Positions 41,997 to 50,335 of a stretch of DNA of 64,000 bases are shown here, piece after piece. This stretch comes from Coprococcus_C hominis. Its GTDB lineage: Bacteria > Bacillota > Clostridia > Lachnospirales > Lachnospiraceae. The position numbers and the translations under genes were made by a program. A model generated the notes under the pieces. The model saw nothing but the letters and a program-made list of their open reading frames with translations, did not search any database and was not told the DNA's origin. Position 1 is the first letter of the stretch. Each line of letters begins with the position of its first letter. The stretch is taken from assembly GCF_020687505.1 (NCBI RefSeq), contig NZ_JAJEQT010000003.1, one strand, 5' to 3'.

Positions 41997-43679
41997 ATGA
42001 AGAATAAAAAGATTAAATGCGATATATATACCAGAGTATCCACAACCATGCAGGTAGATGGATACAGTCTGGATGCTCAGAAAGAAAAACTCAAGAGATA
42101 TGCGGAGTTTCAGAACATGGAAATTGTAAATGAGTATTCAGACGAAGGTAAGTCTGGAAAGAGCGTAGAGGGCAGACCGGAATTCCAACGTATGTTAGAC
42201 AATATTGAGAATGGAACAGATGAGGTGCAGTTTGTATTGGTGTTCAAGCTTTCCAGATTTGGTCGTAATGCGGCAGATGTATTAAATTCTTTGCAAAGAA
42301 TGCAGGACTTCGGAGTGAATTTGATCTGTGTTGAAGATGGAATTGACAGCTCTAAAGATAGCGGAAAGCTGATGATTTCCGTTCTGTCTGCGGTGGCAGA
42401 GATTGAACGGGAGAATATCCTTGTTCAGACAATGGAAGGACGTAAGCAGAAAGCCAGGGAAGGAAAATGGAACGGTGGATTTGCTCCATATGGCTATGAA
42501 TTGGTAAATGGAGAATTGCAGATCGCAGAGGACGAAGCAGAGATTATTCGCCTGATCTATGACAAATTTATTCATACCAATATGGGAATCTCTGCGATTG
42601 CTGCATGGCTGAACCAGCACGGATATAAAAAGAAAAAACGACAGAATAATACACTGGACGCATTTGCTTCTTCGTTTATAAAAGGTGTTCTGGATAATCC
42701 GGTATACTGTGGAAAGCTGGCTTATGGACGAAGGAAGAACGAGAAAGTTTCAGGAACAAGAAATGAATATCGCATTGTAAAACAGGAAAATTATATGCTG
42801 CACGATGGTATCCATGAAGGGATTGTTTCAGAAACAGACTGGGAGTTGGCCCATCAAAAACGAGAAAAAACAGGTGTGAAATATGAAAAGACACATAGTC
42901 TCGATCATGAGCATATTTTATCTGGAATATTGAGATGCCCGTTATGTGGAAGCGGTATGTATGGAAACGTGAATCGAAAGAAAAAGAAAGACGGAACTTT
43001 ATATAAGGATTATTTCTATTATGCCTGCAAACATCGTCGCCTGGTAGATGGTCATAAATGTGGATATCGTAAACAATGGAGTGAGGAGAAGATTAACAAT
43101 GCAGTGGAAGAAGTTATTCGGAAGTTGGTGAAGAATCCAAAGTTTGAGGAAGCAATACTGAATAAAATCGGTTCAAGAATAGATACAGAAGAAATAGAAA
43201 AAGAGATTGAAGGATTGGAAAAGCAGCACAGGCAGTTGACCGGAGCAAAAGCAAGACTTGGACAGCAGATGGACAGTCTGGATATTATGGATAAATTTTA
43301 TGAGAAGAAATATCAGGATATGGAGACAAGGTTATACCGTTTGTATGATGAGATTGAAGGCGTGGAGAACAGTATAGAGGAAGTAAAGAATCGCCTGCTG
43401 AATATTCAGCAACAGAAAATATCAGAAGAAAACGTCTATCAATTTCTTTTATATTTTGATAAACTATATGATAAGTTCACCGACCTGGAGAAGAAAGAAT
43501 TTCTTAACAGCTTTGTGGAACAGGTGGACATTTACGAGCAGGAGCAGCCAGATGGCAGATTCCTGAAGCACATAAAGTTTCGTTTTCCGGTGTATTTTGG
43601 AGACAGGGAGACACAGGAACTTTGTTGGGACAACGAAAGTACCGTTGAGACGGTTTGCTTGCTGTCGAAGAGACCTTGA
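41997..43679 (+). CDS. large serine recombinase (integrase of the element)
   Basis: The 560-residue recombinase has a resolvase catalytic domain with the nucleophile Ser in 'IYTRVSTTMQVDGYSLDAQ' and the Arg motif 'FKLSRFGRNAADVL', a recombinase domain ('GFAPYGYELVNGELQIAEDE'), a zinc ribbon ('LRCPLCGSGMYG' and two later Cys) and a coiled coil (about 395-490). It mediates attP x attB integration. The gene runs through attR: residues 1-553 are element-encoded, and the final 'CLLSKRP' is supplied by the displaced rlmD 3' end. The start is ATG 41997 behind GAGGAAG. Confidence 0.93.
   Translation: MKNKKIKCDIYTRVSTTMQVDGYSLDAQKEKLKRYAEFQNMEIVNEYSDEGKSGKSVEGRPEFQRMLDNIENGTDEVQFVLVFKLSRFGRNAADVLNSLQRMQDFGVNLICVEDGIDSSKDSGKLMISVLSAVAEIERENILVQTMEGRKQKAREGKWNGGFAPYGYELVNGELQIAEDEAEIIRLIYDKFIHTNMGISAIAAWLNQHGYKKKKRQNNTLDAFASSFIKGVLDNPVYCGKLAYGRRKNEKVSGTRNEYRIVKQENYMLHDGIHEGIVSETDWELAHQKREKTGVKYEKTHSLDHEHILSGILRCPLCGSGMYGNVNRKKKKDGTLYKDYFYYACKHRRLVDGHKCGYRKQWSEEKINNAVEEVIRKLVKNPKFEEAILNKIGSRIDTEEIEKEIEGLEKQHRQLTGAKARLGQQMDSLDIMDKFYEKKYQDMETRLYRLYDEIEGVENSIEEVKNRLLNIQQQKISEENVYQFLLYFDKLYDKFTDLEKKEFLNSFVEQVDIYEQEQPDGRFLKHIKFRFPVYFGDRETQELCWDNESTVETVCLLSKRP
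43647..43655 (+). other. attR core of the rlmD-integrated element
   Basis: GAGACGGTT at 43647-43655 encodes E-T-V in the recombinase exactly as in rlmD at 29322-29330. The 24 bases that follow (CLLSKRP and stop) restore the conserved RlmD ending 'VETVCLLSK', compare 'EAVCLLSRE' in the paralogue at 60658-61893. Confidence 0.8.
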
Positions 43680-43767
43680 TTTTATGCGGCTTAGCGGGCT
43701 TTTTTGAAGATTATGTACCTGTGTTTTTAGCAGGAAAAAATGTAGATAGAAAATAGAAATTATTCCT

Positions 43768-44142
43768 TTGATAATAGGTTTTGTGGGAGCTGTGGCTGAA
43801 TTGTATGGTGTTGAGTCATTTAACCGGTTCGTATTGATGTCATTACCGATAGGAATAAGAATGGTATGTATGATTATGACTTACTGGTTAATTGCATTGA
43901 TTCCAGCCATAGTTATGGTTGTTAATAAAGACAAGTTGACAGATTATGGGTTTAGCAAAGAGAAAATAGGAATGCAAATTATTGTTGGTATCCTAATTGG
44001 AACTGTAATGTCGGTTTTGCTGACATTAATACCTCATCTAATTGGTTTTGGTGAATTTGTAGATAGTGGAAAAAGATATAAATACCTATGGCAATTCATT
44101 TATGAATTCTTTTATTGTATATTTGCAATTGGCCTTGTCTGA
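43768..44142 (+). pseudogene. fragment of a CPBP-family membrane protease
   Basis: About 124 residues with three or four membrane helices resemble the front half of a CPBP protease ('DKLTDYGFSKEKIGMQIIVG', 'YEFFYCIFAIGLV'). The frame stops after GLV, exactly where the catalytic EExxxR motif should follow. There is no proper start; upstream in-frame codons hit a stop after six residues. Both ends are therefore missing and it cannot be active. It lies directly beyond attR. Confidence 0.7.
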
Positions 44143-44187
44143 TTAAGTTGATTGATACAACAACTGAATAATAGGAATGTTAAAAAG

Positions 44188-44224
44188 AACATCGCTATGT
44201 GTAAACAACATGGCGGTGTTTTTT
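44188..44224 (+). terminator. terminator after the CPBP fragment
   Basis: AACATCGCTATG (44188-44199) pairs with CATGGCGGTGTT (44209-44220; G-U pairs) and is followed by TTTTG. It is a good stem with a short T-run. Confidence 0.75.
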
Positions 44225-44263
44225 GTCCTTTTCCAATACATAGCTGTCGGAAGGAGCAATAAA

Positions 44264-44404
44264 TTGGATGAAATTGTATATATGCTTGACGAGTGGGCAT
44301 CCACGAAGAAGTTTAATGATATCCATCGTTATCATGAATGTATATCGACAGCAAGCAGAAATGTAAAAATCTGTTGCAACGGAAAATGTCGCGTAGTATT
44401 ATAA
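44264..44404 (+). CDS. possible 46-residue small protein
   Basis: TTG 44264 follows AAGGAG by seven bases and opens 46 residues ('YMLDEWASTKKFNDIHRYH', ending in a Cys-rich 'ICCNGKCRVVL'). No family is recognised. The region 44143-44459 otherwise shows only a terminator. It may be a decayed gene fragment or coincidence. Confidence 0.25.
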   Translation: MDEIVYMLDEWASTKKFNDIHRYHECISTASRNVKICCNGKCRVVL

Positions 44405-44459
44405 CCAAGATATTGGAAAAGCCATGTTCAGGTGTGCATTTCTGAAAGGGTGGAGTTGT

Positions 44460-46391
44460 ATGGAGAAGAAAATAAAAGAAGGGATACATTTGAAGAAAAA
44501 GAAAAGGTTTGTAAAACAAAAAATATCAGGAAAGATCTTTGTTCTTATGGGACTGGCTATCATTCTGGCCATAGCTGCGTACACATTTATTCTGCAAAGC
44601 GCCTATACCAAGACCGCACTGGAAACAGAAATCTCCCGTGATCGAGCAAGTGCAGATGCAGTCCATAAACTGGTGGATGGAAAAATTGGATGGGAGGATT
44701 TTTCACAAATCAAGGATCGTTCAGATGAAGAAACACGGTTCTATAAGGATATTTCCTGCTATCTCAATGAGATCCGGACATTGAATTCTACAAGATATAT
44801 TTACATTGCTACGAGAGATGAAGAGGGAAAATTGATCTATGTAGTGGACGGTTTGGATCCAGATGCCGGGGATGTAAGACATCCTGGGGATTATATAGAG
44901 GATGAAATGGTTCCCTATATTGAAAGGGCTCTCTCTGGAGAAAACGTGTATTCCCAAGATATTGTGGACACAACCTGGGGACCGATTTTCACGGCTTGTT
45001 ATCCGGTACGTTCAAATCTGGATGGAACGGGAGATATTGTAGGTGCATTTTGTATGGAAATGGATATGCAGTCTGCGTATGGCATGGTAGTGAAAACAAA
45101 CAAAATTTCCGTAATCTGTGGCACGATTGTCGGATTGGTGTTGATGATGATCTGTTTGAGTACCTATTTTATATACCAGAAAAGTAAGGAAGAAGAACGG
45201 AAGCAAAAGCAATTATTGCTGGAGGCTGCGGAAAAAGCAGATGCTGCCAATCAGGCAAAATCTACATTTTTACTTAACATGAGCCATGATATCCGAACAC
45301 CGATGAATGCCATCATTGGATTTACCAATATTGCATTGCACCAGAATGTTGTTGCAGATATTCATGGAAGTCTGGAAAAGGTACGGGAAAGCTCAAATCA
45401 TCTGCTTTCGTTGTTGAATGATGTTCTCGATCTCAGTCGTATTGAAAGCGGAAAAGCAGTGTTTTCTCCTGAACCGGTGGATATTACCAAACTGACAGAT
45501 AATGTTCTGGCAATCATGAAAGGTCTTCTTTATAACAGAGATTTGAAGTTTGAAGTATACCGCGAAAGACCAAAGAATCCCTATGTTCTTGCAGATGCTG
45601 CACGTATTCGGGAAGTTCTGACGAATCTTCTCGGTAATGCTGTGAAATTCACAAAGGATGGTGGAATGGTCACCCTGGATATCAGCAGTCATCCGGGAGA
45701 GGATGACAAGCATATGATAGTCCGTTATATTGTGAAAGATAACGGTATTGGGATGAGTGAAGGGTTTCAGAAAAAACTATTTAAACCATTTTCGCAAGAA
45801 GATGATAGCGGTGCCAGAACACAATATAAAGGTACCGGACTTGGAATGGCCATTACAAAGGAATATGTTCACATGATGGGTGGCAAAATTGACGTGGAAA
45901 GCAAAAAGGGCATTGGAACTACTTTCACAGTGGAGATTCCGTTGGAGTTGACAGAGCAGGATATTCATCAAAAGCAAGAAGAACCGGTGCATCGTGATTT
46001 GACGGGTGTCAATGTTCTTATGGCAGAAGATAATGATCTGAATGCCGAGCTTGCTACGGTGATGCTGGAGGATGCAGGCATGGTAGTGACACGGGCATCC
46101 GATGGAAAGGAAGCGGTCGAACGATTCAAAAATCATCCGCGAGGCACTTACGATATTATTTTGATGGATATTATGATGCCGAACATGGACGGACATCAGG
46201 CTGCGAAAACGATCCGGGCCATGGAGAAGGAACGACCGGACGCAAGTTCGATTCCGATTATTGCCTTGTCCGCAAATGCGTTTGCGGAGGATGTCAAGGC
46301 TTCCGTGGATTCTGGTATGAATGGACATATTTCAAAACCATTTGACATGGAAGAAGTAACCGCTACCATTGAAAAATACGTCAAACCTTAG
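44460..46391 (+). CDS. hybrid sensor histidine kinase / response regulator with extracytoplasmic sensor
   Basis: The 643-residue protein has two membrane helices (about 20-42 and 225-247) enclosing a Cache-like sensor of about 180 residues ('RYIYIATRDEEGKLIYVVDG'). The DHp domain has His in 'NMSHDIRTPMNAIIGF', the ATPase domain has 'LTNLLGNAVKFT', 'DNGIGM' and 'GTGLGMAITKEY', and a C-terminal receiver has Asp in 'IILMDIMMPNMDGH'. It lacks an output domain, so it signals through phosphotransfer. ATG 44460 has GGTGGAG upstream. The divergent-facing AraC regulator lies 46 bp past its end, convergent. Confidence 0.9.
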   Translation: MEKKIKEGIHLKKKKRFVKQKISGKIFVLMGLAIILAIAAYTFILQSAYTKTALETEISRDRASADAVHKLVDGKIGWEDFSQIKDRSDEETRFYKDISCYLNEIRTLNSTRYIYIATRDEEGKLIYVVDGLDPDAGDVRHPGDYIEDEMVPYIERALSGENVYSQDIVDTTWGPIFTACYPVRSNLDGTGDIVGAFCMEMDMQSAYGMVVKTNKISVICGTIVGLVLMMICLSTYFIYQKSKEEERKQKQLLLEAAEKADAANQAKSTFLLNMSHDIRTPMNAIIGFTNIALHQNVVADIHGSLEKVRESSNHLLSLLNDVLDLSRIESGKAVFSPEPVDITKLTDNVLAIMKGLLYNRDLKFEVYRERPKNPYVLADAARIREVLTNLLGNAVKFTKDGGMVTLDISSHPGEDDKHMIVRYIVKDNGIGMSEGFQKKLFKPFSQEDDSGARTQYKGTGLGMAITKEYVHMMGGKIDVESKKGIGTTFTVEIPLELTEQDIHQKQEEPVHRDLTGVNVLMAEDNDLNAELATVMLEDAGMVVTRASDGKEAVERFKNHPRGTYDIILMDIMMPNMDGHQAAKTIRAMEKERPDASSIPIIALSANAFAEDVKASVDSGMNGHISKPFDMEEVTATIEKYVKP

Positions 46392-46437
46392 AACAATAAT
46401 AAAACTGTTATGCGGACTTGCGGAGTTTCATGCTATA

Positions 46438-47268
46438 TTAGTGATTCTGATCCCGCCAGTTTTTGGGGGAGACACCATATATATTTTTAAAAGCTCTTGA
46501 GAAATGCAGTTGGTTTGGATAGCCGACTGCATTTCCTATATCTGCAATTGATAATTTCGTCATTTTCAGCAGCTCTGTTGCTTTGGACATCCGGTAGTGT
46601 ATCAGGAATTCCTGTGGCGTTTTGCCAATGGAGTTGTGAAATATCTTTCCCAGATAGCTGCGGTTGATGCCGCAACAGGCAGCTATATCTTCGATAGAGA
46701 TGTCATAAGGAAAATTCTGCTCTACGAAGTTGATTGCTTCTTTTATATAGTAATCGCTCATTTTACCGGTTTTTATCATCCGGGTAGAGGAGGTGGAACG
46801 GATGAGTGCATCCAGAAAAAGATAGGAATGACCGATCAGGTGAAAAGGCGGTTCATCTGGGTGCTTGGCAATATAGAGCATTTCATTCATCATGATTTCC
46901 CGGTATTCCTTTGAGGTGGCATGATAGATCGGCTGGTCTTTTGAAAAACCGGCAATGTCCAGTGCTTCTTTTACCCGTAATCCATCAAATTCCAGCCAGG
47001 CATATTCCCATGGGTTAGTCTTATCTGCGATATAGGTGCTGATCTGTCCCGGATACAGAAGAAAGCCCTGTCCGCTTTTGATCGAATAATTTCTAGTCTC
47101 TCCTTTTTGATCCTGCGCCATTAAAAGTCCGGTTCCGGAGATGACATAATGAAACAGATAGTGGGTTCTGGCAGCCGGCCCGAACTGATGAGCCGGTGTA
47201 CAGCGTTCCCATCCGTACTGATAAAAAGCAGCTTGAAATGTTGAAATTCCGGAAAGAATTTCCGGCAT
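46438..47268 (-). CDS. AraC-family transcriptional regulator
   Basis: The 276-residue protein has an N-terminal cupin ligand-binding domain ('GQGFLLYPGQISTYIADKT', 'WEYAWLEFDG') and a C-terminal double helix-turn-helix ('SIEDIAACCGINRSYLGKIF', 'ATELLKMTKLSIADIGNAVG', 'HFSRAFKNIYGVSPKNWR'). Regulators of this type usually control sugar utilisation genes, but none is adjacent. The start at 47268 has a weak ribosome site (AGGTGAT). Confidence 0.88.
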   Translation of the reverse strand: MPEILSGISTFQAAFYQYGWERCTPAHQFGPAARTHYLFHYVISGTGLLMAQDQKGETRNYSIKSGQGFLLYPGQISTYIADKTNPWEYAWLEFDGLRVKEALDIAGFSKDQPIYHATSKEYREIMMNEMLYIAKHPDEPPFHLIGHSYLFLDALIRSTSSTRMIKTGKMSDYYIKEAINFVEQNFPYDISIEDIAACCGINRSYLGKIFHNSIGKTPQEFLIHYRMSKATELLKMTKLSIADIGNAVGYPNQLHFSRAFKNIYGVSPKNWRDQNH

Positions 47269-47272
47269 TTAT

Positions 47273-47383
47273 ATCACCTGGAAAAAGGACGGTTATCTTG
47301 CCCGTCTGTCTGCAGACCTAAAAGCCCATACCTATCGGATTCAGGCTCTTGATCCATCCGGCAACCTGATCTGGCAGATGTAA
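47273..47383 (+). pseudogene. C-terminal remnant of an unidentified gene
   Basis: An open stretch of 36 codons ending in TAA at 47381-47383 has good coding character ('DGYLARLSADLKAHTYRI', ending GNLIWQM) but no start codon. It begins abruptly five bases from the AraC start. The sequence looks like the end of a larger protein left by a deletion or insertion. Identity is unknown; origin from a lost mobile element is a guess based on the adjacent RHH gene. Confidence 0.4.
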
Positions 47384-47425
47384 TGTGTAAATTCCCTTAG
47401 GCAGATTGGTATGAACGGTGCTTTT

Positions 47426-47641
47426 TTATACTTTACTCCCATCCTGTTTCTCTGGCTCTGCATTGGAGTGATCGGGTCTTTGCAGGTCGTGCAGCGCGTA
47501 TTCGCAAGCTTGGATGACAAAGCTGGAGAAGGTGACATCCTGATTTTGAATCGCTGCTTCTATTTTGTGAATTAAAGGAATTGGAAAACGAATCGTTTTG
47601 TTTTCCGATTCTTTTTTATTTGGTTTTAATTGAAATGCCAT
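47426..47641 (-). CDS. ribbon-helix-helix-like small protein
   Basis: The 71-residue protein has 'KTIRFPIPLIHKIEAAIQ' then 'VTFSSFVIQACEYAL', the strand-helix-helix pattern of CopG/YlcI-type DNA-binding proteins often found in integrative elements, and an acidic tail. The start at 47641 has GGAGGTG. Its target is unknown. It may be the last intact gene of an older element. Confidence 0.6.
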   Translation of the reverse strand: MAFQLKPNKKESENKTIRFPIPLIHKIEAAIQNQDVTFSSFVIQACEYALHDLQRPDHSNAEPEKQDGSKV

Positions 47642-47992
47642 AATTACACCTCCGTTTAAGTTATATTATTGCAAATAACAGATGAAGTATGCATTGCAAG
47701 ATGCAATACGGAATATATTGCAACAAAGAATCGCTTATGCTATAATGGGCAAAGAAATGGGGAAGAAAAGAATTGGTAGTTCCCTCTTGACAAACAATTT
47801 AGAATGCGGTACTCTACCAACTACAGGTGGTTCGAGCCACCATTTCGAGAGTTTACCAATTTCTAATTAAACGAGTAATACGAATTCAAGTGATTGAGAA
47901 ATACGAATTTCCCATTGAAGTACAATGAAACCAGAGACGAGGGTGTACCCACATGGTCGGATAATGTGCGGTATAGCAGAGGAGGATGAATT
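47642..47992. other. gene-free stretch with foldback and tRNA-like traces
   Basis: No convincing gene lies here. Features seen: AATTGGTA (47771) and TACCAATT (ends 47861) are perfectly complementary across 91 bases, and GGTGGTTCGAGCCACC forms a perfect hairpin at about 47826-47841. Read on the minus strand, TAGTTGGTAGAGTACCGC resembles a tRNA D arm. No complete cloverleaf could be drawn. It may be a decayed tRNA or attachment site. Confidence 0.3.
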
Positions 47993-49327
47993 ATGAGAAA
48001 AATGGCACAAAAGATGATTGCGATTGCAGTTGCAATGGTGATTGTACTGGGTATGGCATCTGTGACGCAGATGGATACGCTTGCGGCGTCGTATTCTTTC
48101 GAGGGAGAGGCGCATGTGCAGACATACGGCGACAGAGCGGGCGTTTACAGGAACAACACGCTGATACTTGGCACGACCGGACAGGCGAAACGGTTGGAGC
48201 GGATCAAGATCAAGTTCAACAATCAGACCGGGTATGATGGCTCGATTGAATACCGGGTTCATCGTCAGACGTATGGTTGGACAAACTGGGTGAAGAACAA
48301 CCAGTTTGCGGGCACCAAGGGGGAAGCCAAGCGGCTGGAGGGAATCCAGATTCGTCTGACTGGAGAGATTGCGAAGCATTATTCGATTCGTTACCGGGTG
48401 CATATCCAGACGTATGGATGGAGTCAGGGCTGGCAGTATGATGGCGCGCTCGCGGGTACTGAGGGCGAAGCGAAGAGACTCGAAAGTCTGGAAGTGCAGC
48501 TGGTTCCGAAGTCTGAGACGATGGGACTGGTGTACCGCGTACATCGTCAGACGTATGGCTGGGAGACATCGTACAAAACGATGGGACAGGTTAGCGGCAC
48601 AACGGGCGAAGGAAAACGATTGGAAGGCATCGAGATTGCTTTGACCGGAAATGAGTATAGTGGAAGCATCGAATATTCTACTCACGTACAGAGCTATGGC
48701 TGGATGAATGAGGTGTCAAATGGTATGATGAGCGGCACTTCCGGACAGGCAAAACGACTGGAAGCAATCCGAATCCGTCTCAAAGGAGAAATCGCAAACC
48801 ATTACAATATCTGTTATCGTGTGCATGCACAGACCTACGGATGGCTTTCGTGGGCGTGGAATGGAGATCCGGCAGGTACGAGCGGTCTTGGCAAGCGGTT
48901 GGAGGCAATTCAGATCGTACTTGTGAAAAAAGACGACGGTGTTTTGACGGATCTAAATGGAATCAAGAGCAAAGTGGCTTTTCCATATATTACTCCACAT
49001 GATTGTAAGTGGAAAACGGTTGTAGATGAGCCAGCGCATGAAACACCGATTTATGAGGAGCAGGATGTGTATGAATGGCACTCTATGTGGCCTGATGGTA
49101 GTTATGCAGACGAGTTACGTGACTCTTGTGCAAAACAGAGATGGTGTGCACAACATTGTATCAGCTGCTTCCCGGATTGTCCGGACCCAGACCCAGCTGG
49201 AAGATGTGCTTTTAGCATCCTTGATGGTGAAGTATGGGTTGGTACTGAAAAAGTACAGACTGGTACAAGACATCACGATGCTGTTACGCACCAGGAGTGC
49301 AGTGTCTGTGGCCTTAGAAAGCAGTAA
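47993..49327 (+). CDS. secreted ChW-repeat protein
   Basis: The 444-residue protein has a signal peptide (residues 1-32, ending LAAS) and six Clostridial hydrophobic-with-W (ChW) repeats between about 40 and 315. Each has the pattern 'YRVHRQTYGW' ... 'GTKGEAKRLEGIQIRL'; the first repeat lacks the Trp. A Cys/His-rich C-terminal region follows (about 325-444, with CxxHC- and CxxC-like pairs: 'CAQHCISCFPDC', 'QECSVCGLRKQ') that may bind metal. ChW repeats are surface or adhesion modules of Clostridia. The start is ATG 47993 behind GAGGAGG. Confidence 0.9.
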   Translation: MRKMAQKMIAIAVAMVIVLGMASVTQMDTLAASYSFEGEAHVQTYGDRAGVYRNNTLILGTTGQAKRLERIKIKFNNQTGYDGSIEYRVHRQTYGWTNWVKNNQFAGTKGEAKRLEGIQIRLTGEIAKHYSIRYRVHIQTYGWSQGWQYDGALAGTEGEAKRLESLEVQLVPKSETMGLVYRVHRQTYGWETSYKTMGQVSGTTGEGKRLEGIEIALTGNEYSGSIEYSTHVQSYGWMNEVSNGMMSGTSGQAKRLEAIRIRLKGEIANHYNICYRVHAQTYGWLSWAWNGDPAGTSGLGKRLEAIQIVLVKKDDGVLTDLNGIKSKVAFPYITPHDCKWKTVVDEPAHETPIYEEQDVYEWHSMWPDGSYADELRDSCAKQRWCAQHCISCFPDCPDPDPAGRCAFSILDGEVWVGTEKVQTGTRHHDAVTHQECSVCGLRKQ

Positions 49328-49502
49328 CCACAAACAAAAATCAAAACCCCCAGTCTCGAAGCCGAAGAGGCTGGGGCGTCTATCAACGAGAATCACAAAT
49401 ACAAACACAACGAGAAAAACGAACATCCATTTTTAAACGAGCAAATACGAATTTTATTGTAGGCAGATACTGTTAACTTGTTTGGAAAGGGGTGTTTTTT
49501 TC

Positions 49503-50264
49503 ATGGAAAAATTTTTAACATTGATAGGAGAACATGTAAGGAAAATCGTAGGGAGACTGCCATGGAATAAAATGGCTGCAAGCACGCAGAAGGATGCATC
49601 AATCAGCCCGGAGGTAATTGATGCGATCGTCGTGTGGATCGTGGATACACGGCTTTATCTGTTTTATGACAGAGAGCTGCAGCACTTTGGCATGGAACCG
49701 CGGTCTTACATGATGGAGCGGGTGCTGGATGTGCTGGAGTTGCCGGAGTCCTTCCTTGACGATATGTGGAAGGATTTGATTTATCTGATCGTCGCGTATC
49801 GGAATTCCGGGGATGCGGCATTGCAGGATAAGGCGCGGGAGGCAGTCTGGCTGTTGTCAGATATCGTGGATAACCACCGCCGGTATCCATTTTTCACGAA
49901 GGAGAAAATTGACATGGAAATAGAAAGTATACAGCAGTGCGAGGATAGCTTTCCTGCGCAGTTACGCAAAAAGGTTGCGATGCAGGATGCCTATCTGAAC
50001 CTGAGACCGAAAGATCTGATTGCCTGTCTGGGGGATGCGGATGCCGAAAGCCGGAGGATTCTGGAGACGTGCGCATGGAAGGGAACAATCGGCTACGAAA
50101 TCAGTGACATCGATGAGATCGAGATTGGTGGTGGTTTCGATGACGAGTCAAGAATTGAATATTGCGAGCACATCTATGCGATGCTGATCGCGCCATTTGC
50201 GGTGTGGCTGGCAAAGACCGGATACAAACCGGACGACGCATTTTTTAAGAAAACCTTGTTGTGA
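49503..50264 (+). CDS. protein of unknown function
   Basis: Not recognised. The 253-residue soluble, largely helical and acidic protein has a basic N-terminus ('LIGEHVRKIVGRLPWNK'), a segment 'VWIVDTRLYLFYDRELQHFG', and Trp/Cys scattered through the C-terminal half. ATG 49503 follows AAAGGGG. It lies between two exported-protein genes but has no signal peptide itself. Context gives no clear role. Confidence 0.6.
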   Translation: MEKFLTLIGEHVRKIVGRLPWNKMAASTQKDASISPEVIDAIVVWIVDTRLYLFYDRELQHFGMEPRSYMMERVLDVLELPESFLDDMWKDLIYLIVAYRNSGDAALQDKAREAVWLLSDIVDNHRRYPFFTKEKIDMEIESIQQCEDSFPAQLRKKVAMQDAYLNLRPKDLIACLGDADAESRRILETCAWKGTIGYEISDIDEIEIGGGFDDESRIEYCEHIYAMLIAPFAVWLAKTGYKPDDAFFKKTLL

Positions 50265-50335
50265 TGTCAAGTGCTTTATGATAAAATGTCAAAAATAACT
50301 TCCCGGGGAGGGAAGCAGAGAGGGAGGACAACGTT

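Larger units (their letters stand above)
29322..43655. mobile_element. 14.3-kb integrative element in the 3' end of rlmD
   Basis: The element is bounded by the GAGACGGTT repeat and ends with its own large serine recombinase. It holds a replacement rlmD tail, tnpV, an HNH protein, a RepA/ParM/ParR-like block with a truncated DnaC, a two-component/ABC module, a STAND NTPase, a GNAT toxin-antitoxin pair and the recombinase. Much of its DNA is visibly more AT-rich than the flanks. Insertion of mobile elements at the rumA/rlmD 3' end is known in streptococci and Clostridia. No relaxase, coupling protein or type IV secretion gene is present, so it can integrate and excise but would need help to transfer. 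Confidence 0.88.

Noticed and set aside
47771..47861. A class II tRNA on the plus strand (91 bases with complementary ends)
   Set aside because: No D arm or anticodon arm can be folded, and the apparent T arm has a six-base instead of a seven-base loop.
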